Of a DNA stretch of 64,000 bases, positions 21,786-33,779 are shown one piece after another. A model generated the notes under the pieces. It made no database searches, was not told the DNA's origin, and was given only the letters and a program-made list of their open reading frames with translations. How positions within the stretch are numbered: the first letter of the stretch is position 1; each line of letters begins with the position of its first letter. The DNA lies in the NCBI RefSeq assembly GCF_000346465.2, contig NC_034009.1:15416950-15480949 (forward strand). Direction: 5' to 3'. The DNA comes from Prunus persica. Taxonomy: Eukaryota; Streptophyta; Magnoliopsida; Rosales; Rosaceae. The position numbers were made by a program, and so were the translations under genes.

Positions 21786-23748
21786 AAATTTTCCATGCAC
21801 AAATAATACGGCGGAATACGAGGCCTTCATCATGGGGATGTCTACAACAAGGGAGATGGGTGTAGAAAGAATTAAAATTATAGGGGACTCAAACTTGGTG
21901 CTGAGTCAATTGCAAGGGAATTTTGCTATGAAGGAGTCAACATTGGCGCCATATCGCACAGCCGCTGAAAGGCTTGTTCAGTCTTTCAAACAAGTTGTCT
22001 TGGAACATATTCCTGGGGTTACTAATAGATATGATGATGCGTTGGATACTTTGGGATCGAAGCTTTCATTTGTTGAAGAACAACCCAACATTGCCGTAAT
22101 CAAGAAGGACATGCCGGTGATCGAAGCAATGGCCCAAGAGGAGCAGCTGGAATAGGACGACTGGAGGAAACCTGTGAAAGAAAAAATAAACAAGGGAAGC
22201 GACATCAAAGAATTGAAGGATTATGCGATCATCTTCGGGGAGCTGTACAGACGCCTTCCAGGAGGTATTTTGACCCGCTACATAGGGACAACAGAAGCAC
22301 GAGTGAAGCTCCAAGAAGTACATGAGGTCACTTGCAATTTGGAGCCAATAATCAGCTTGTATCGACGTTTGCAACGCAAGGGTTATTACTGGCCAGAGAT
22401 GAAGAAACAAGCAGCCGAAATGCAAGCCAATTGTCCCAAGTGTGCAACGATACCCTCCACCGAGGAATCATTCACCATCTCGTTTGCGGAGGACTGGAGG
22501 GCTCTGTACTTGGCATCCTTCATCAATGGAGTTTTGCCAACCAATCCCAAACATGCTCGCAAGCTCAAAAAGACAATGAAAAGGTATTTCATAGATGGGT
22601 GGACTCTTTACCGCAAAGGGTTCAATTGTGAGCCATTAAAATGCTTGGGAGAGTCAGAAGCACAGCAGGTCATGCAAGAAATTCATGCTGGAGAATGTGG
22701 TGAGCACTAAGGGATGAAGAGGCTTTACCGACAGCTGCTGAGTGTTGGGTATTATTGGCCTACTATGACGAACGATGCGTACAACTTTGTGAAAAAGTGC
22801 CACACATGCCAAGTCCACGCCAATTTAAGTCACAAGCCTCCCACCCTGCTGCAAGATATGCGCACTCCTTGGCCTTTTCACACTTGGGGGCTTGACTTCA
22901 TCGGGACTATCCATCCACCATCCGAAGGCTATATATGGATCCTCACAGCCACTGAATATTTCACAAAGTGGGTTGAGGCGGTTCCTCTTCGGAAGGCCAC
23001 GAGGGCTGCTATTGCAAACTTCATTCGTGAATATATTGTATGCAGATTTGGAATCTCGTATAAGATTGTCACCAACAATGGCACCCCGTTTGTCAATAAG
23101 CAAGTAGGCTCGACGCTTAGTGGCTATGGTATCAAGCATCGCCACTCCACGCCTTATTACCCACAAGGAAATGGTCAAGCAGAGGCCATAAACAAAACCT
23201 TATTGAGGATCCTAAGCAAAATGGTCTATGAGTATGAAGGAGGTTGGAGTGTTCACCTGCCGGATGCCTTATGGGCTTACTGCACCTCTCCAAAAAGTGC
23301 CACAGGTTTCTCGCCTTATTTGCTTGTGTATGGGTCTAATGCCATTTCACCAGTAGAGATTACCATCCCCACTGCCAGAGTATCAGCCGTTAACGACCTC
23401 GAATGGGAGACAAAGTCATGCTCGGATTGGCGCCTTCTGGACCTCGAAGCTTTGGATGAAAAAAGAGCGGAAGCCGAGAGGAGGATAGCGTTGTACCATA
23501 AAAATGTTGCCCAAGCCTATAACAAGACAGTCAAGCCTTGATCCTTCAAGCAAGGAGACCTCGTGCTAAAAGTCGTGGAGCATGTAAGAAGACAAGTGTC
23601 GGGACCTTCCAAGTTTGCCCCGCAATGGGAAGGCCCATTCACAGTCAAGGAGGTTTACAGCAGCGGCTATTATCGCTTGGTCTCTGTCAAAGAAGGCATG
23701 CTGACGGATCCCATCAATGGGAAGTGGCTCAAGCCCTATTACTGCTAA
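21786..23748 (+). pseudogene. Tat-A second RNase H and integrase, with active-site change
   Basis: The extra RNase H continues with AEYEAFIMGMSTTREMGV and GDSNLVLSQLQGNF (21830-21930). The integrase region has two zinc-binding-like segments: VHEVTCNLEPII..CPKC (22320-22445) and IHAGECGEH, stop at 22708, ..CHTCQ (22680-22812). The core follows with GLDFIGTI (first Asp, about 22890), IVTNNGTPF (23068-23090) and GNGQAEAINK (Glu, about 23170). The second position of the DDE triad reads Asn (AAC at 23074-23076) where this family has Asp, so the enzyme would be dead even without the stops. The C-terminus is QWEGPFTVKEVYSSGYYRL and KWLKPYYC with no chromodomain. Confidence 0.87.
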
Positions 23749-24750
23749 GTTAATTTTATGCCTTATACTTTTATTATCGTATTTTCCCTATGTTTTAAAA
23801 TGAACTCCTTCTCTCTTATTTTCATATTTTGAAAAAGAAACTTTTGTATGATGCATCATCATGGTAGCAAGGGCTTTGCAATGAGAATGAAGGAATATTT
23901 TGAAAAATATATATATTGTGTCTCTAAAGTTTTACTGTTTGCATATTTCAAATATCCTTTACAAAAAAAAAAAAAGAAGAAGCAAAAACGTGCCGCTTAG
24001 CAGTAAGGCATGCCAAGCAAAGTCACTTGGATGGGGTCCCAAACCATCAACAAGCATCATGCTTAAGAAAAAAAGAATAGTATAAGGCATGAAAAGTCAA
24101 TCTATTATAAAAAACACTCAATTTCGAGGTGCTCGAATAACATGATGCGCACAACACCTGGGAGTTTTATAAAGCCTGGGTAAAAATCATTCACATACTA
24201 GCTTGGCCTTTTAGGCAAGGCTAGAAGCTATTTTTCAAGCCTAAAGTCTAAATAAACCATGCAAAAGAAACTTCAGAAAAATTCTGGTCCTGTCAAAATT
24301 TTGGCAGCATATACCTTGTTTTTAAGGGTATCCAACCTGTCAGAAAATCTCAAGCAGTTCACAAGGACAAGATTTGCCAACTAAGCAGTACATATATATA
24401 TATATATATAAGACATGCGAATTACAATATGCCTCAAGCATTCAGAAATTAATATAAGCTTCACTGGTTTAATACCAAATTACAAAGTCATGATGACGTA
24501 GCAGCTAGAATGTCGAAAAAAAAAAAACTACAGGCAAAGCAAGATAAAACTACACATGCTAAAAGTTCATGTGTCCAGTAGTCTCAAAAAAAAAAAAAAA
24601 AAAAACAGAACCATGGGCCAAGCTAATTGGTTACCAAGCCAAGGAGGGATGACTTGAAAAAAAAAAAAAAAGTATGTGTCAAGACTAGCTGATGCCGGAA
24701 GGAGTAGCATGATAAAAATAAAAACAAATAAGGAATGAGCTAAATACCTT
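23749..24750. other. Tat-A spacer between integrase and antisense gene
   Basis: Non-coding and A-rich. It includes several poly-A runs (23950s, 24521, 24586-24605, 24659-24671) and an (AT)n stretch at 24393-24411. It separates the 3' ends of two convergent genes, gag-pol on the plus strand and the plant mobile domain gene on the minus strand. Confidence 0.5.
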
Positions 24751-24754
24751 GAGG

Positions 24755-27700
24755 CTACGGAGAACGCCCGAAGAGGACAGAGGAGGCCCTGGGAGATGCT
24801 CTGGTTGCTACTCCTGCCACGCATTCAGCATTGTCAGCAGAAATGCCTTTAGCAAGAAGGAGGGCATGTAATTCCCGACGTTTGTCCTCTAATTCTCGCT
24901 GTTTAATATTCAAGGAGTTGGTGGCAGCTCTTATCTCATCAGGACCGTGTGATAATGTCATACTACGAATGGCCCGTGCTCCGAAGACAGCGCGTGCTAG
25001 GTCCTTCACAAGGTTGAAAAGGAAGTCCACATGAAAGCCTAGGGTTATGGCCTCACATATCGCGTCCCGCCAACAAAATAGTTTGTGATCAGTGATATCA
25101 AGAAGCTGCATGGTGTTTATCCTGTGAAACACTAAGCCAAGGGCTCGAAAGGCAGTACACCTTGAGAAAGAAGTGGTGATGTCGGTAGCTTCCATGAAAT
25201 TGCCGTAGTTATCCATGAATTTCTCAAGACCGCAACTGTCTCTGGATACACAAGTGCGCCTTGGAATGCCACATAACCGTTGAATTTGTGGCAAAGCGAA
25301 AGAAGCTCGTCGACGGACCGAAGAATTATGACACCCCCATCGAAAAAGGCTTTGAATGCCATGAAGGAATTTTCCCAATCCTGCCAAGACATGCTTTTCC
25401 CGGATGAATGCCTGCCGGAGGTACCTGCGATAAAGGCATCACCATCCTTATGGCTATTGTCAATGATCTCAGTAGGAGGAAGCACTGCCGGAAGTGGTGG
25501 AGAGGCGTCGACAGCCATATCGGATGTGCCCAAGATAAGAGGAGTCAGAGGTGGCACTGCCGGAAGTGGTGGAGAGGCGTCGACAGCCATATCGGATGTG
25601 CCCAAGATAAGAGGAGTCGGAGGTGGCATTGCTGGAAGTGGTGGAGAGGTGTCGGCAGCCGCGTCAGATGTGCCTAGGACAGGAGGAGCAGGAGGCCGCG
25701 CTGCTGGAAGACCCAAGATGGCGTCAGCAACAGTAGCAGGAAAGTCAAGGCCGGCCTCCGATGAGTAACCTGTAGTGGGCACAACCTGCGGGAGAAGAAC
25801 GAGGTATGAATTGCAAGTCACAACAGGCAGCATGCAATGTAAATATATCAAGTAGAACAAGCAAGAAGGTCATTCGATACCAATGTAATGTCAACACGCT
25901 GCCCATGGTCACTAGCAAACTCAGGAGGCATGTCTGAGGCACCTGGCTCCTCCAAGGGAATGTCGAAATCCAAACATGTGTCTTCATCATGGCTATAGTA
26001 TTGGCCTTCATCAGGGTCCTCATCCATGCCACTTGTGCCATGAGTGCTCTCTTGCCTGTGGGTGCTAATCTCAGCCTCTGCAGCACCACTTTCGTCACTG
26101 CTATCATCATCATCATCGATTGTTACAATTACCTCAGGTCCAGAGCCTTCACCCTTGTCTTTGCGGGTACTAGCAAATCTTGTTCGAAGTATGCGCGTAC
26201 TTCGGCGCTTTGGAACCATATGGGTTACTTTGCCTTTGCTCTTGGTTTTGGATGAACCTGTAAATCAAAAGAAGGGGGAGAGATGGCGAAACAAGCTGAA
26301 AACGAAGTAAAAATAAATAAATAAATAAATAAAGACAAAAGCCAAAACTTACTGTGGGGAGACGAAGCTTCCGGCACCTTGTCAATCCCCTTGCTGCTGC
26401 CAAAACCCACGGGTTGCTGCTGTGGTAAAGGTTCTGAGAGAGTATCCCTTTTGGGGCTGGGGGGACCACTTGCTGCCACCTTGGGGATAAATTTTTTAGG
26501 TCCCTTTACAGCTTGTCTTTTCTCATCAACGTTGTGGCCCTCCTCCCGCTTTCGTTTTCCATGTGCAACATTTTTCCCGACACTATGAGAGCCTGATTTC
26601 TCTAACTTCCGCTTTAGCTTCAAAAAATCACCAACAATCTCTCCGCTTTTGGAAGTGAAAGGCAGATTCCGCTTCTCACTTAAGGCGATGACCTTCTCTT
26701 CTGACACTAAGCGAGCATGACGAACTATGGTGGGAAGCAATCGATCGCAATGGGCAGCATGGAATCGATTAAATGTAGCAAAGCAGCGATTCCAGTAGTT
26801 TTGGTAGGCTTTCGAGAGACCGCCAACACGCCCTTTGTTAGCCAAAGCAAGGGCAAAAGGCCTGCCATCTCCCGACACTTGGTCCTCAGTCCAAAAGACT
26901 TTATGCAGTGAAGAGGGCTCTCCGTGGATAGGACTGAAAGGCACACCCTGATTGAACCCAAGCTGTCATCTGATTCGGTAAGGCGAATAATGCACGAAAA
27001 TTTTCAAGTGGTCATCACCCAGTGTAGGCAAAGAAAGGCACGCAGCGCTTAGCAACGCTTCCCTTCGCAATTGACGGCCTTGTGCTGTCATTATTGGGGC
27101 CCCAACTAGATCACCAAAATCAGCATAGAAGGGTATACATTTAAATCCCTCCGTTAAAGCACAGTAAGGGCGAAAGATAAATCTCTCAACATCGTCCAGC
27201 AGCTCTAGGAAATTCTGGCCCTTCCTTTGCATCAGTCGTGACCATCTGCAAATCAAAGGGAGACTCTCTGGTACGTAGGAACTCGCATTAGAACCAGCGA
27301 GTGTCTTAGCCTTCGAGTAGGGAACTGGGGATACCTCTATCCCTCGGAAGCGCTCCCATAAAAAGACTTGCAGGAAGCTGGAATTCAGGAAAGTTTCCAC
27401 AGCCATGGTTCCTGCCGCTCCTTTCTCAAGATTTTGAACCTGGTCAAGCAAGCGGTATAGGTGCCCCAAGAACATAGGGGCTAGAGGAAGCATGCTGCCA
27501 TGTGCTATCACCAATGCCAAAGAAAATACCCGCTCGTGCAGACAGTCTTGAGAAAAATCACAGAAAGTGAATCTTCCAAGCCATAATGATATAAACGCTG
27601 CAAGGCGACATGGTTCATTCCTACTAACATCCCCGAAAAATTGTATCCAGTTGCTAAACCGCAAAGAAGTGCTAGGAGAAGTCGGGGCGCTCTTTCGTAA

Positions 27701-28243
27701 AGCCTCAAGCTTTAGTTTATCTTCTGGAGTCAACGCAATGTGAAAGAGGTCTTGGCTGCCGCAAAGTGGGAGGTGGAAGATGTTAGCTACATCCTCAAGT
27801 GTGGGAGCAAACTCTCCCCACGAACAGGTAAAGGTGTGCGTCTTGGTACTCCATAGCCTAACCACATGCCGGAGCATCTTGGCTTCAATATGAATGTTGC
27901 AAGCTTTAGAAATAAAAATCGCATCCAACACTCGTGCCCGACTTAGAATGTCACAAGTGGAAGGGTCTCTCAATTCACGGTCAACCCACTCTGACCAACC
28001 CTTGCTGGTGCCACACGGATATTGAAAGAATAAAGGGACTACCGGAAATAGGCCCCTCTCTATGCAGCATCTCGATATGGATGCGGGATCAACCACTGGA
28101 GTTGTTTCCGACGCTGGCTCCTCTTCAATGATTATATCTTCATCAGTGCTCTTAAGCAAAGGCGGCGGCCTCCCTATTTTCAATCTGTCATCTGTGGAGT
28201 AGAGATGATCCCTAAGGATGGATGACGGATTAATCGATGTCAT
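24755..28243 (-). pseudogene. Antisense plant mobile domain (PMD) gene carried by Tat-A
   Basis: Multi-exon gene opposite to gag-pol. The first coding exon begins at ATG 28243 (MTSINPSSILRD). It carries WSEWVDREL, LDAIFISKACNI, LWSTKTHTFTCSWGEFAPTLEDVANIFHLPL and YCALTEGFKCIPFYADFGD, the hallmark pattern of PF10536 (plant mobile domain). Introns with GT..AG ends and preserved frame lie at 26352-26258 and 25880-25786 (95 bp each). The following exons hold a basic linker (KRKLEKSG, GKRKREEG), an acidic stretch (IDDDDDSSDES), a 24-residue tandem repeat, and a C-terminal domain (FSRCTAFRALGLVFHRINTMQLLD) ending at 24755. Defects: TGA at 26966-26964 (CGA-type change) and a frameshift near 25230. 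About 1,100 codons without them. Role in the element unknown. Confidence 0.82.
25482..25710 (-). repeat. 72-bp tandem repeat in the PMD gene
   Basis: Copies starting with 'gcactgccgg' or a close variant lie at 25482, 25554, 25626 and 25698, exactly 72 bp apart. The second and first are nearly identical; the fourth is partial. On the minus strand they encode a 24-residue unit of the form LPAVPPLTPLILGTSD followed by MAVDASPP. The unit length is a multiple of three, so the frame survives copy-number change. Confidence 0.9.
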
Positions 28244-29442
28244 GGTATCATGGTACCTCTTGGCGAAATGATAAATACCTGCACATAGAAATGTGGAAAG
28301 AAGCAAAATAGAATTAGCACACGTAAGATACGTGTCAAGCACGGCTAGTTGAACTCATCCAAGCAAACATGCAATTTAAAATTCAAGCTCATGACAAATA
28401 AAAGTCTCACTCTGTGGTCAACAAGCATGACAAGCAAGTCCCTTCTCAAAATAAAAAAAAAATTTCAACCAGGCAGTACAAACATGCACTCTGTCAGTTT
28501 CTATTCTGCACAAGCAACAGACACAAAATCCATGATTGATTAGGCATGTGTTCTCAAGGAAAGAAAGCCTAGGCCAAGCACCAATCTACACCTATTCTAA
28601 AGTACCCAAAGTTGGCAGAGTCATTTACCAAAAGGCTAAGACAGAAGCACCAAAAATCCAAGTTAGAAGACTGAAGGATTTGAAGGTTCCAGCAGTAGAA
28701 GCGTCAAGGGTTTCTAGCACTTACACCACCTATGCCTGAGACGTATATACCTGTACAGAAATAAACAAAAAGAGAAAGCACATCATGCCAAGATTAGCCT
28801 TTTCACATACAAAGAGGGAGCCCATGCAAGATAAAAGTGAAGAAAATGGAAAAAGGGAGAGGGAAAACAAGAGAAAATGCATACCTCGTTGAATCTCCCA
28901 AGGGATGGCCTTGAATGTAACAAGAAGAGAAAAAAAATCGAGGATTTGAGGAAGAAATCTGCACCAAAGCAAACCCTTCCAGCAGCAGCGAACGGGCTTC
29001 TTTTGAACGAAGACGGGGTCGAGTCTGACCGGGGGCTTCCTTCCCAGCGGCTGGAGTTTTGTAATTTCTGTCTGATTGCACTCTCTCACTTGGTTCGAAT
29101 TCGTGGAGGAGCAAAGGAGAACGAAGGGAGGAGAGCTGAAAAGAAGTTTTGGTCTGGTGCGTGAAAGAGAAAGAAATTGGAAGAAGTTAGTGTCTGGTGC
29201 AAGAAAAGAGAAAAAGAAAGGAAGAGAAAGAAGAAAATAATAATAATAAAAAGGGAAGAAGAAGGCGGTTGGTGTTGGGAAACTGCAAATAACTGCTGGG
29301 ACTAATCATGACACGCCGTCATTTTGCACCCGGGAAGAAGAGAAGTTTCTTGCAAATACAAATCTGATTTTTTGGGTTGGGTTTAATTACTCAACCCATT
29401 CCAGCACCTGCTCATGGCCCATATAATTAAGGGGGCTAATGT
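28244..29442 (-). other. Upstream part of the PMD gene and Tat-A 3' internal end
   Basis: On the minus strand, an acceptor-like 'ttctatgtgcag' lies near 28276 and a donor-like 'gag|gtatgc' near 28882, consistent with a 5'-UTR intron upstream of the ATG at 28243. I see no convincing TATA box. The internal region ends with the polypurine tract 'ttaagggggctaatgt' (28 bp upstream region to 29442), immediately before the 3' LTR. Confidence 0.45.
29428..29442 (+). promoter_or_regulatory. Polypurine tract of Tat-A
   Basis: The purine-rich aagggggctaatgt directly abuts the TGAGACCC start of the 3' LTR at 29443, the expected priming site for plus-strand synthesis. Confidence 0.7.
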
Positions 29443-30822
29443 TGAGACCCAAAAAATTCACGGTTGGGCCCGAATAAATTATTGGCTCAAAGCGACGCTC
29501 TATTAAGAAAAGACGTAAAGAGAAGTGCACAAAAATCCACCACATGCGAGTTACAGTTCACGTGCCACACTAAAATTAAACATTGCAACCCTTCCCAAGG
29601 ATGATAAAATGAAAACATGCCAAGCGACATGTCGTGCCAAGCATGAAATCATTATTTCGCACACAACCACACTACAAACCTAAGTGGGCCTAAGCCACTC
29701 AAACGCACGGGGCTTGCTTGAGTGGGTTGTGGTATGGATGGTAATGAATCAACATGAAGCCCATTGATGGGCCGAGAAATGGAAGGTCTCGGGTTGTTTG
29801 GGAGCCTCGAGACTCAGGTCCATTTCTTAGGCCCAAACATCTGGGTGAGCACAAGAGAGAAAAAAATAGCCCAATAGCCCAAGCAAAATAGCCTATTGAC
29901 ACAACCAAAAAAGCCTAATGTTTAACAAAAATAACCCACTTGCTTAAAGAGTCACCTTGGCCCATACAAAACCCCAAAATAAGCCACAAAAAACCTCAGC
30001 CCTTTGCTGCAAAATAGAAGCCACGTAGAGAAAGTTTGCAGGATCATTGAATAAAGCTGCTGGGAAGTTCCAGCACATGGGGGGAGCAAGTTCCAAGCAA
30101 GAAACATTCAAGGAACCAAACAATATTAGCCTACGAGCTGCTAGAAGCACCCTTTGAACCAGCATATATATCCTAACTCCTTTGCTCATCAGACTTAGCC
30201 ATGGCAAAAAGGGAAGAAAGCGATAAAAGAGATGGCTGGGAATGGAAGTCTCCCATAGAGACAGCTGCGGGAAAAGGAGGCCTTGAGCTCCAAACTCTGA
30301 TCTGGTGCAAATAGGCAGAAGGGATTTCATCAAGAAGGGAAAAGTCAAGGAAGAAGATGAGAAAGGAAGGGAAAAGCTTGGCCAAGATGGGTAGAAGCCA
30401 TTAGGATTTCTTGGGAAGTGATGGTTTCCAGCGGCTATAAAATGAAGTCTCTTCCACCCAACAAAACTCAACTCAAACCCACGCCTAGAGAGCAAGCTTT
30501 CTCTCTAACTTGCAAAAACCCAGCAATCTCGTGCACTGTTCACCCTCTTCTCCATTCTTCTCTTCTGACAGACAGAGTATCTGTCAAGCTGCCGAAAGAG
30601 CACTGTTCTTCATTTCTCTCTTCCTAGTCAAATCTCCTACAAATGCCTCATTTCTCACCTTAACACTTGTTTTTTCCCCCTAAGAAAGCCTAAATTTCCC
30701 CTCAGTGCTAAACCGATGTTAAATTTCCCCTAAGAAAGCCTGAATTTCCATGCCACATGCCACTCACGCTGAGCTTAAAAGTTTATCTGTAAGCATGAAG
30801 AAATTACTTCCTAAGGCTCTGT

Positions 30823-33334
30823 TGACAGGACCCGACCCAATTTCCGCTTTGGAATCCGAGCCGAATCCTGTGCGTGTCCGACACCTGGCGAATGCCGGGC
30901 ACGAATGACCTTTTTACCCTTTTCTTAAACAAATTTCTTAAAATTTACTTTCGACTTCTGCCGAAAATCCGGCAGAGTCTACCCTGTATTTTGACCAACA
31001 CAAAGTCTTCCACCTGTCAAACAGTCTCAAAAATCCTACCAGTTCCTTATGTTCAACAAGATCTCAGAGCATTTCTATACAAATTTACAGGATTTACAAA
31101 AGAGTTACAACGAACTCCTACACTTTGGTGGTGGGTCGGAAGCTAGGATGATGGCCCGAGTGGTTTCCTTTGTTCTTCTACGGCCTGGGGGGCGCAAAAC
31201 ATTAAAAGTGTGAGTGGACCAAAATAGAGTTCTCAAACAGTGTATGAACATAATAACCCCCACTGTAAAAACAATGATAATCATAAACCTGAATATGTAA
31301 ACTGCACTGAATTAGGGTAAATTCAAGCATTCACATAAATATATACATGTATATATATATCCAGATGTAGGATATGCTCAACCAAGGAAATATTGAGTAA
31401 AATCAATGAAATCAATATTTGCATAAAAGCACTGAAATTTCTTTAAAACTACCACCTAGGTGTACCCCTGTAAAACTGTCAAATCCTCTGTAAATCTGTC
31501 AATTCCCCTGGCAGGTCTCGGTGACACATAGTGTATCCGAGCCGCAAACTGGCAGGATTCAGGAGACCGTAGTCAGCCTGATCCGCAATCCTGGCACTCA
31601 CGGTCCGGGCGTCCCCAAAACTCGTGAGGCAAATGTCAATTGCACTGACGTAACTGAAAGTAAACTGGATGTCTGTAGACATCATCATATCCGAAGGCAA
31701 CATAAACCGAAGGCAATCTGGATGTCCGTAGACATCGTCTTATTTGACGGCAACCTGTTTCTGTAACCGGGTACCCACAGTGGTTTAAGGAAATATTAAC
31801 TGCTGAGAAAATATCAAATATAAATATCATAATATTTCTGAAAGATCTGATGAATAACTGAATCTTTATTCAATCTATAACTGTGCTGCCCTTTCTATCT
31901 GATAGAAAACTCGAACTCTGCTTTCTATAATTCATGGTGGTCTAAAATAATTATCTTGGATAAAATCTGACATCCTCTGTATTCTGATAAAATCTGAGCT
32001 AGATATTTCTGAATCATAAATCTCAAAGTCTGTTGTCCAAATAACTTTAGCAAAATCAGCTAAGCAATGTATAGAAGGAATCTTTAAATTCATAGGAATA
32101 AATCACACTGAATAAAACTGATTCAGAAAATCATTTAAAAAAAGAAAGGTCCACTCACTGCTGGTCCGAGCTAGCTGGACCTCTTGAAGGTCCCTCCTGT
32201 GGTTCAGTTTGGCCTCTGATGCCTGTTTAACTATGAATATTCAATTACTAAACTGCTCAATAAAAACATTAAATTAAATACCCTGACCCCCGGCTCCTAG
32301 AAATGCGTTCTCTCATTGTAAAGTCAACTCTATGCCCACTGTAGCATTTCAGATAATTAGAATGGCCTTAAAAGACCGGAAACCTTACCAAGCGATAAAC
32401 TGTTAGACCGGCCGATCCGGAACCCCGTGGGGTCCACGATCTCCGATGGCCGATCTGGGATTCTCTAGAGGTTCCTCACTGTGTAAAACCCATGTCCTGC
32501 GAGTTTGGTCCGAAATGGACGGTCGGATTGGCCAAAATCGCGCTATCGCTTAAAACCCTAACCCTAGCCCTAGGGTTCGCGATTCCGGAGTATCCGGGAC
32601 TCCGATTCGAAATCCGTTGAATCCTACACGATCCTGAAACAATGTAGGACAACATATCCGAAATGGGGTGCGATCCAACGGCTAGACGACACTGCACCCG
32701 GAAATCGCATATTATGGAAAAATCCGTTCGGGGCTCAAACGGACTCCGAATTGAGTTCCGCGAAATCCTACGCGCTCGTGATGGCACGAGGGTCTCAAAA
32801 CTGGCCAGAGCCGTGCCACCACCCTGGCCCACGCGCCGCCACACGCGCGGACCGATCGGGTGTCCAAAGCGATCGGGTGTGCAGGAAAAATCTTGGAACC
32901 GAGACTCCAAACTCCTACCCTAGGTAAAACACCCCATTTGGAGTCACTTTTGTTCTTGGACAACCCCCAAAAAGTGGCCGGAAAGGGCCGATTCCGGCGG
33001 CCGAAGTTCGGCCAATTTCAAATCGAAAATTAAGCAACCTAAAGGTGAAATCGATCTAAACCCAGCCAACCATCAGTTAGAGCACGAAAAATAGCTAGAA
33101 ATCGATACCTCACACGACTGATTTGGTGTCCGGATGAGGGAGAAACTGAGGTTGGAAAATCGGCCAAAACTGCTGCGTTTTCCAGCAGTTTCCAGCGGCT
33201 CCAGCAGGGGCGGCGGACGGGCTGAGGTTGCTGGCGGGAGCTGGCCGGTGCTGCTGGGTCCGTTCCGGAGGGTCGGGGTGGCTTGGAAGGTGGCTGCCCT
33301 TCTGGTTTTTCTGAACTCTCGGGAGGGAGAGAGA

Positions 33335-33371
<37 letters not shown>

Positions 33372-33644
33372 AGAGTGAGAGAAGAAAACAGATTTAAAAA
33401 AATGATCTCCCAAAATTTCCATTTTGCCCTCGTGAGTATTTTGACCGTAACTTCTTCATTACAACTCCGGTTCGGGTCTACTCCATGTCTACGAACTCGT
33501 TTCGCCGTGCTCTACGCAACGGCATAAGCGGAATTGCCAAATTCTTTTCCGATCAAAAAGTCAAATTTTCCCCTTTTAAAATATGCGAGGGCAAAATCGT
33601 CTTTTGGCTCTCAAATTTTAGATATTTTGGCTTGGGTTCTTACA
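30823..33644 (-). mobile_element. Solo LTR 2 of family S (minus orientation)
   Basis: On the minus strand it begins TGTAAGAACCCAAGCC and ends GGGTCGGGTCCTGTCA. It is 2,822 bp with a perfect 5-bp duplication, TCTGT, on both sides. It shares the family layout: a GA-rich stretch (33323-33366), an internal repeat zone (31510-31760) and a hairpin near the 3' end at about 30950-30985. Its repeat zone uses 'tggatgtc.gtagacatc' palindromes rather than the GGCGTTGGAT loop of the others, so it is a diverged member. Short open stretches inside are not supported as genes. Confidence 0.88.
33323..33366 (+). repeat. (GA)n microsatellite in solo LTR 2
   Basis: Nearly pure GA dinucleotide repeat with a few interruptions. 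It corresponds in position to the CT/GA-rich leader stretch seen in solo LTR 1 (4216-4300). Confidence 0.9.
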
Positions 33645-33779
33645 TCTGTTGCCCTTTCAAAGTGTTTTCGGGGCTTTATTTTCGAATTCAGACAAGGGGG
33701 ATAATTCCATCAGTCTGCCCTTTACGGCAGCCCAGCCCATTTACAGCTGCCGGGAGAAAAAGCCCCCTACACTTGCTAT

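Larger units (their letters stand above)
15827..33771 (+). mobile_element. Tat-A: full-length Tat-lineage Ty3/gypsy element
   Basis: Complete element with 5' LTR (15827-17417), primer-binding site, gag, protease, RT, two RNase H-like segments, integrase, an antisense gene, polypurine tract and 3' LTR (29443-33771). The 3' LTR is itself interrupted by a solo LTR. Without that insertion the element is about 15.1 kb. An identical 8-bp sequence, CTTGCTAT, flanks it (15819-15826 and 33772-33779), inside the LINE RT gene. RT followed by a second RNase H type, lack of a chromodomain, and an extra gene between integrase and 3' LTR point to the Tat lineage (Ogre/Retand-like). All coding frames are broken. 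Confidence 0.92.
29443..33771 (+). mobile_element. 3' LTR of Tat-A, interrupted by a solo LTR
   Basis: It begins TGAGACCCAAAAAATTC, as does the 5' LTR, and resumes after the insertion at 33645 to end CCCCCTACA at 33771. Net length is about 1.5 kb. The TATA box CTATAAAATG recurs near 30436. Duplicated TCTGT (30818-30822 and 33645-33649) marks where the family-S LTR was inserted. Confidence 0.88.

Noticed and set aside
28877..29164. Plus-strand 95-codon frame near the Tat-A 3' internal end
   Set aside because: It overlaps the predicted 5' UTR of the antisense PMD gene, is Lys/Arg-rich because of the purine-rich strand, and matches no family.
29944..30495. 183-codon minus-strand frame in the Tat-A 3' LTR (also near 16390-16941)
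   Set aside because: It lies fully inside the LTR, is broken by a stop in the 5' LTR copy, and looks low in complexity. It probably reflects stop-poor LTR sequence rather than a gene.
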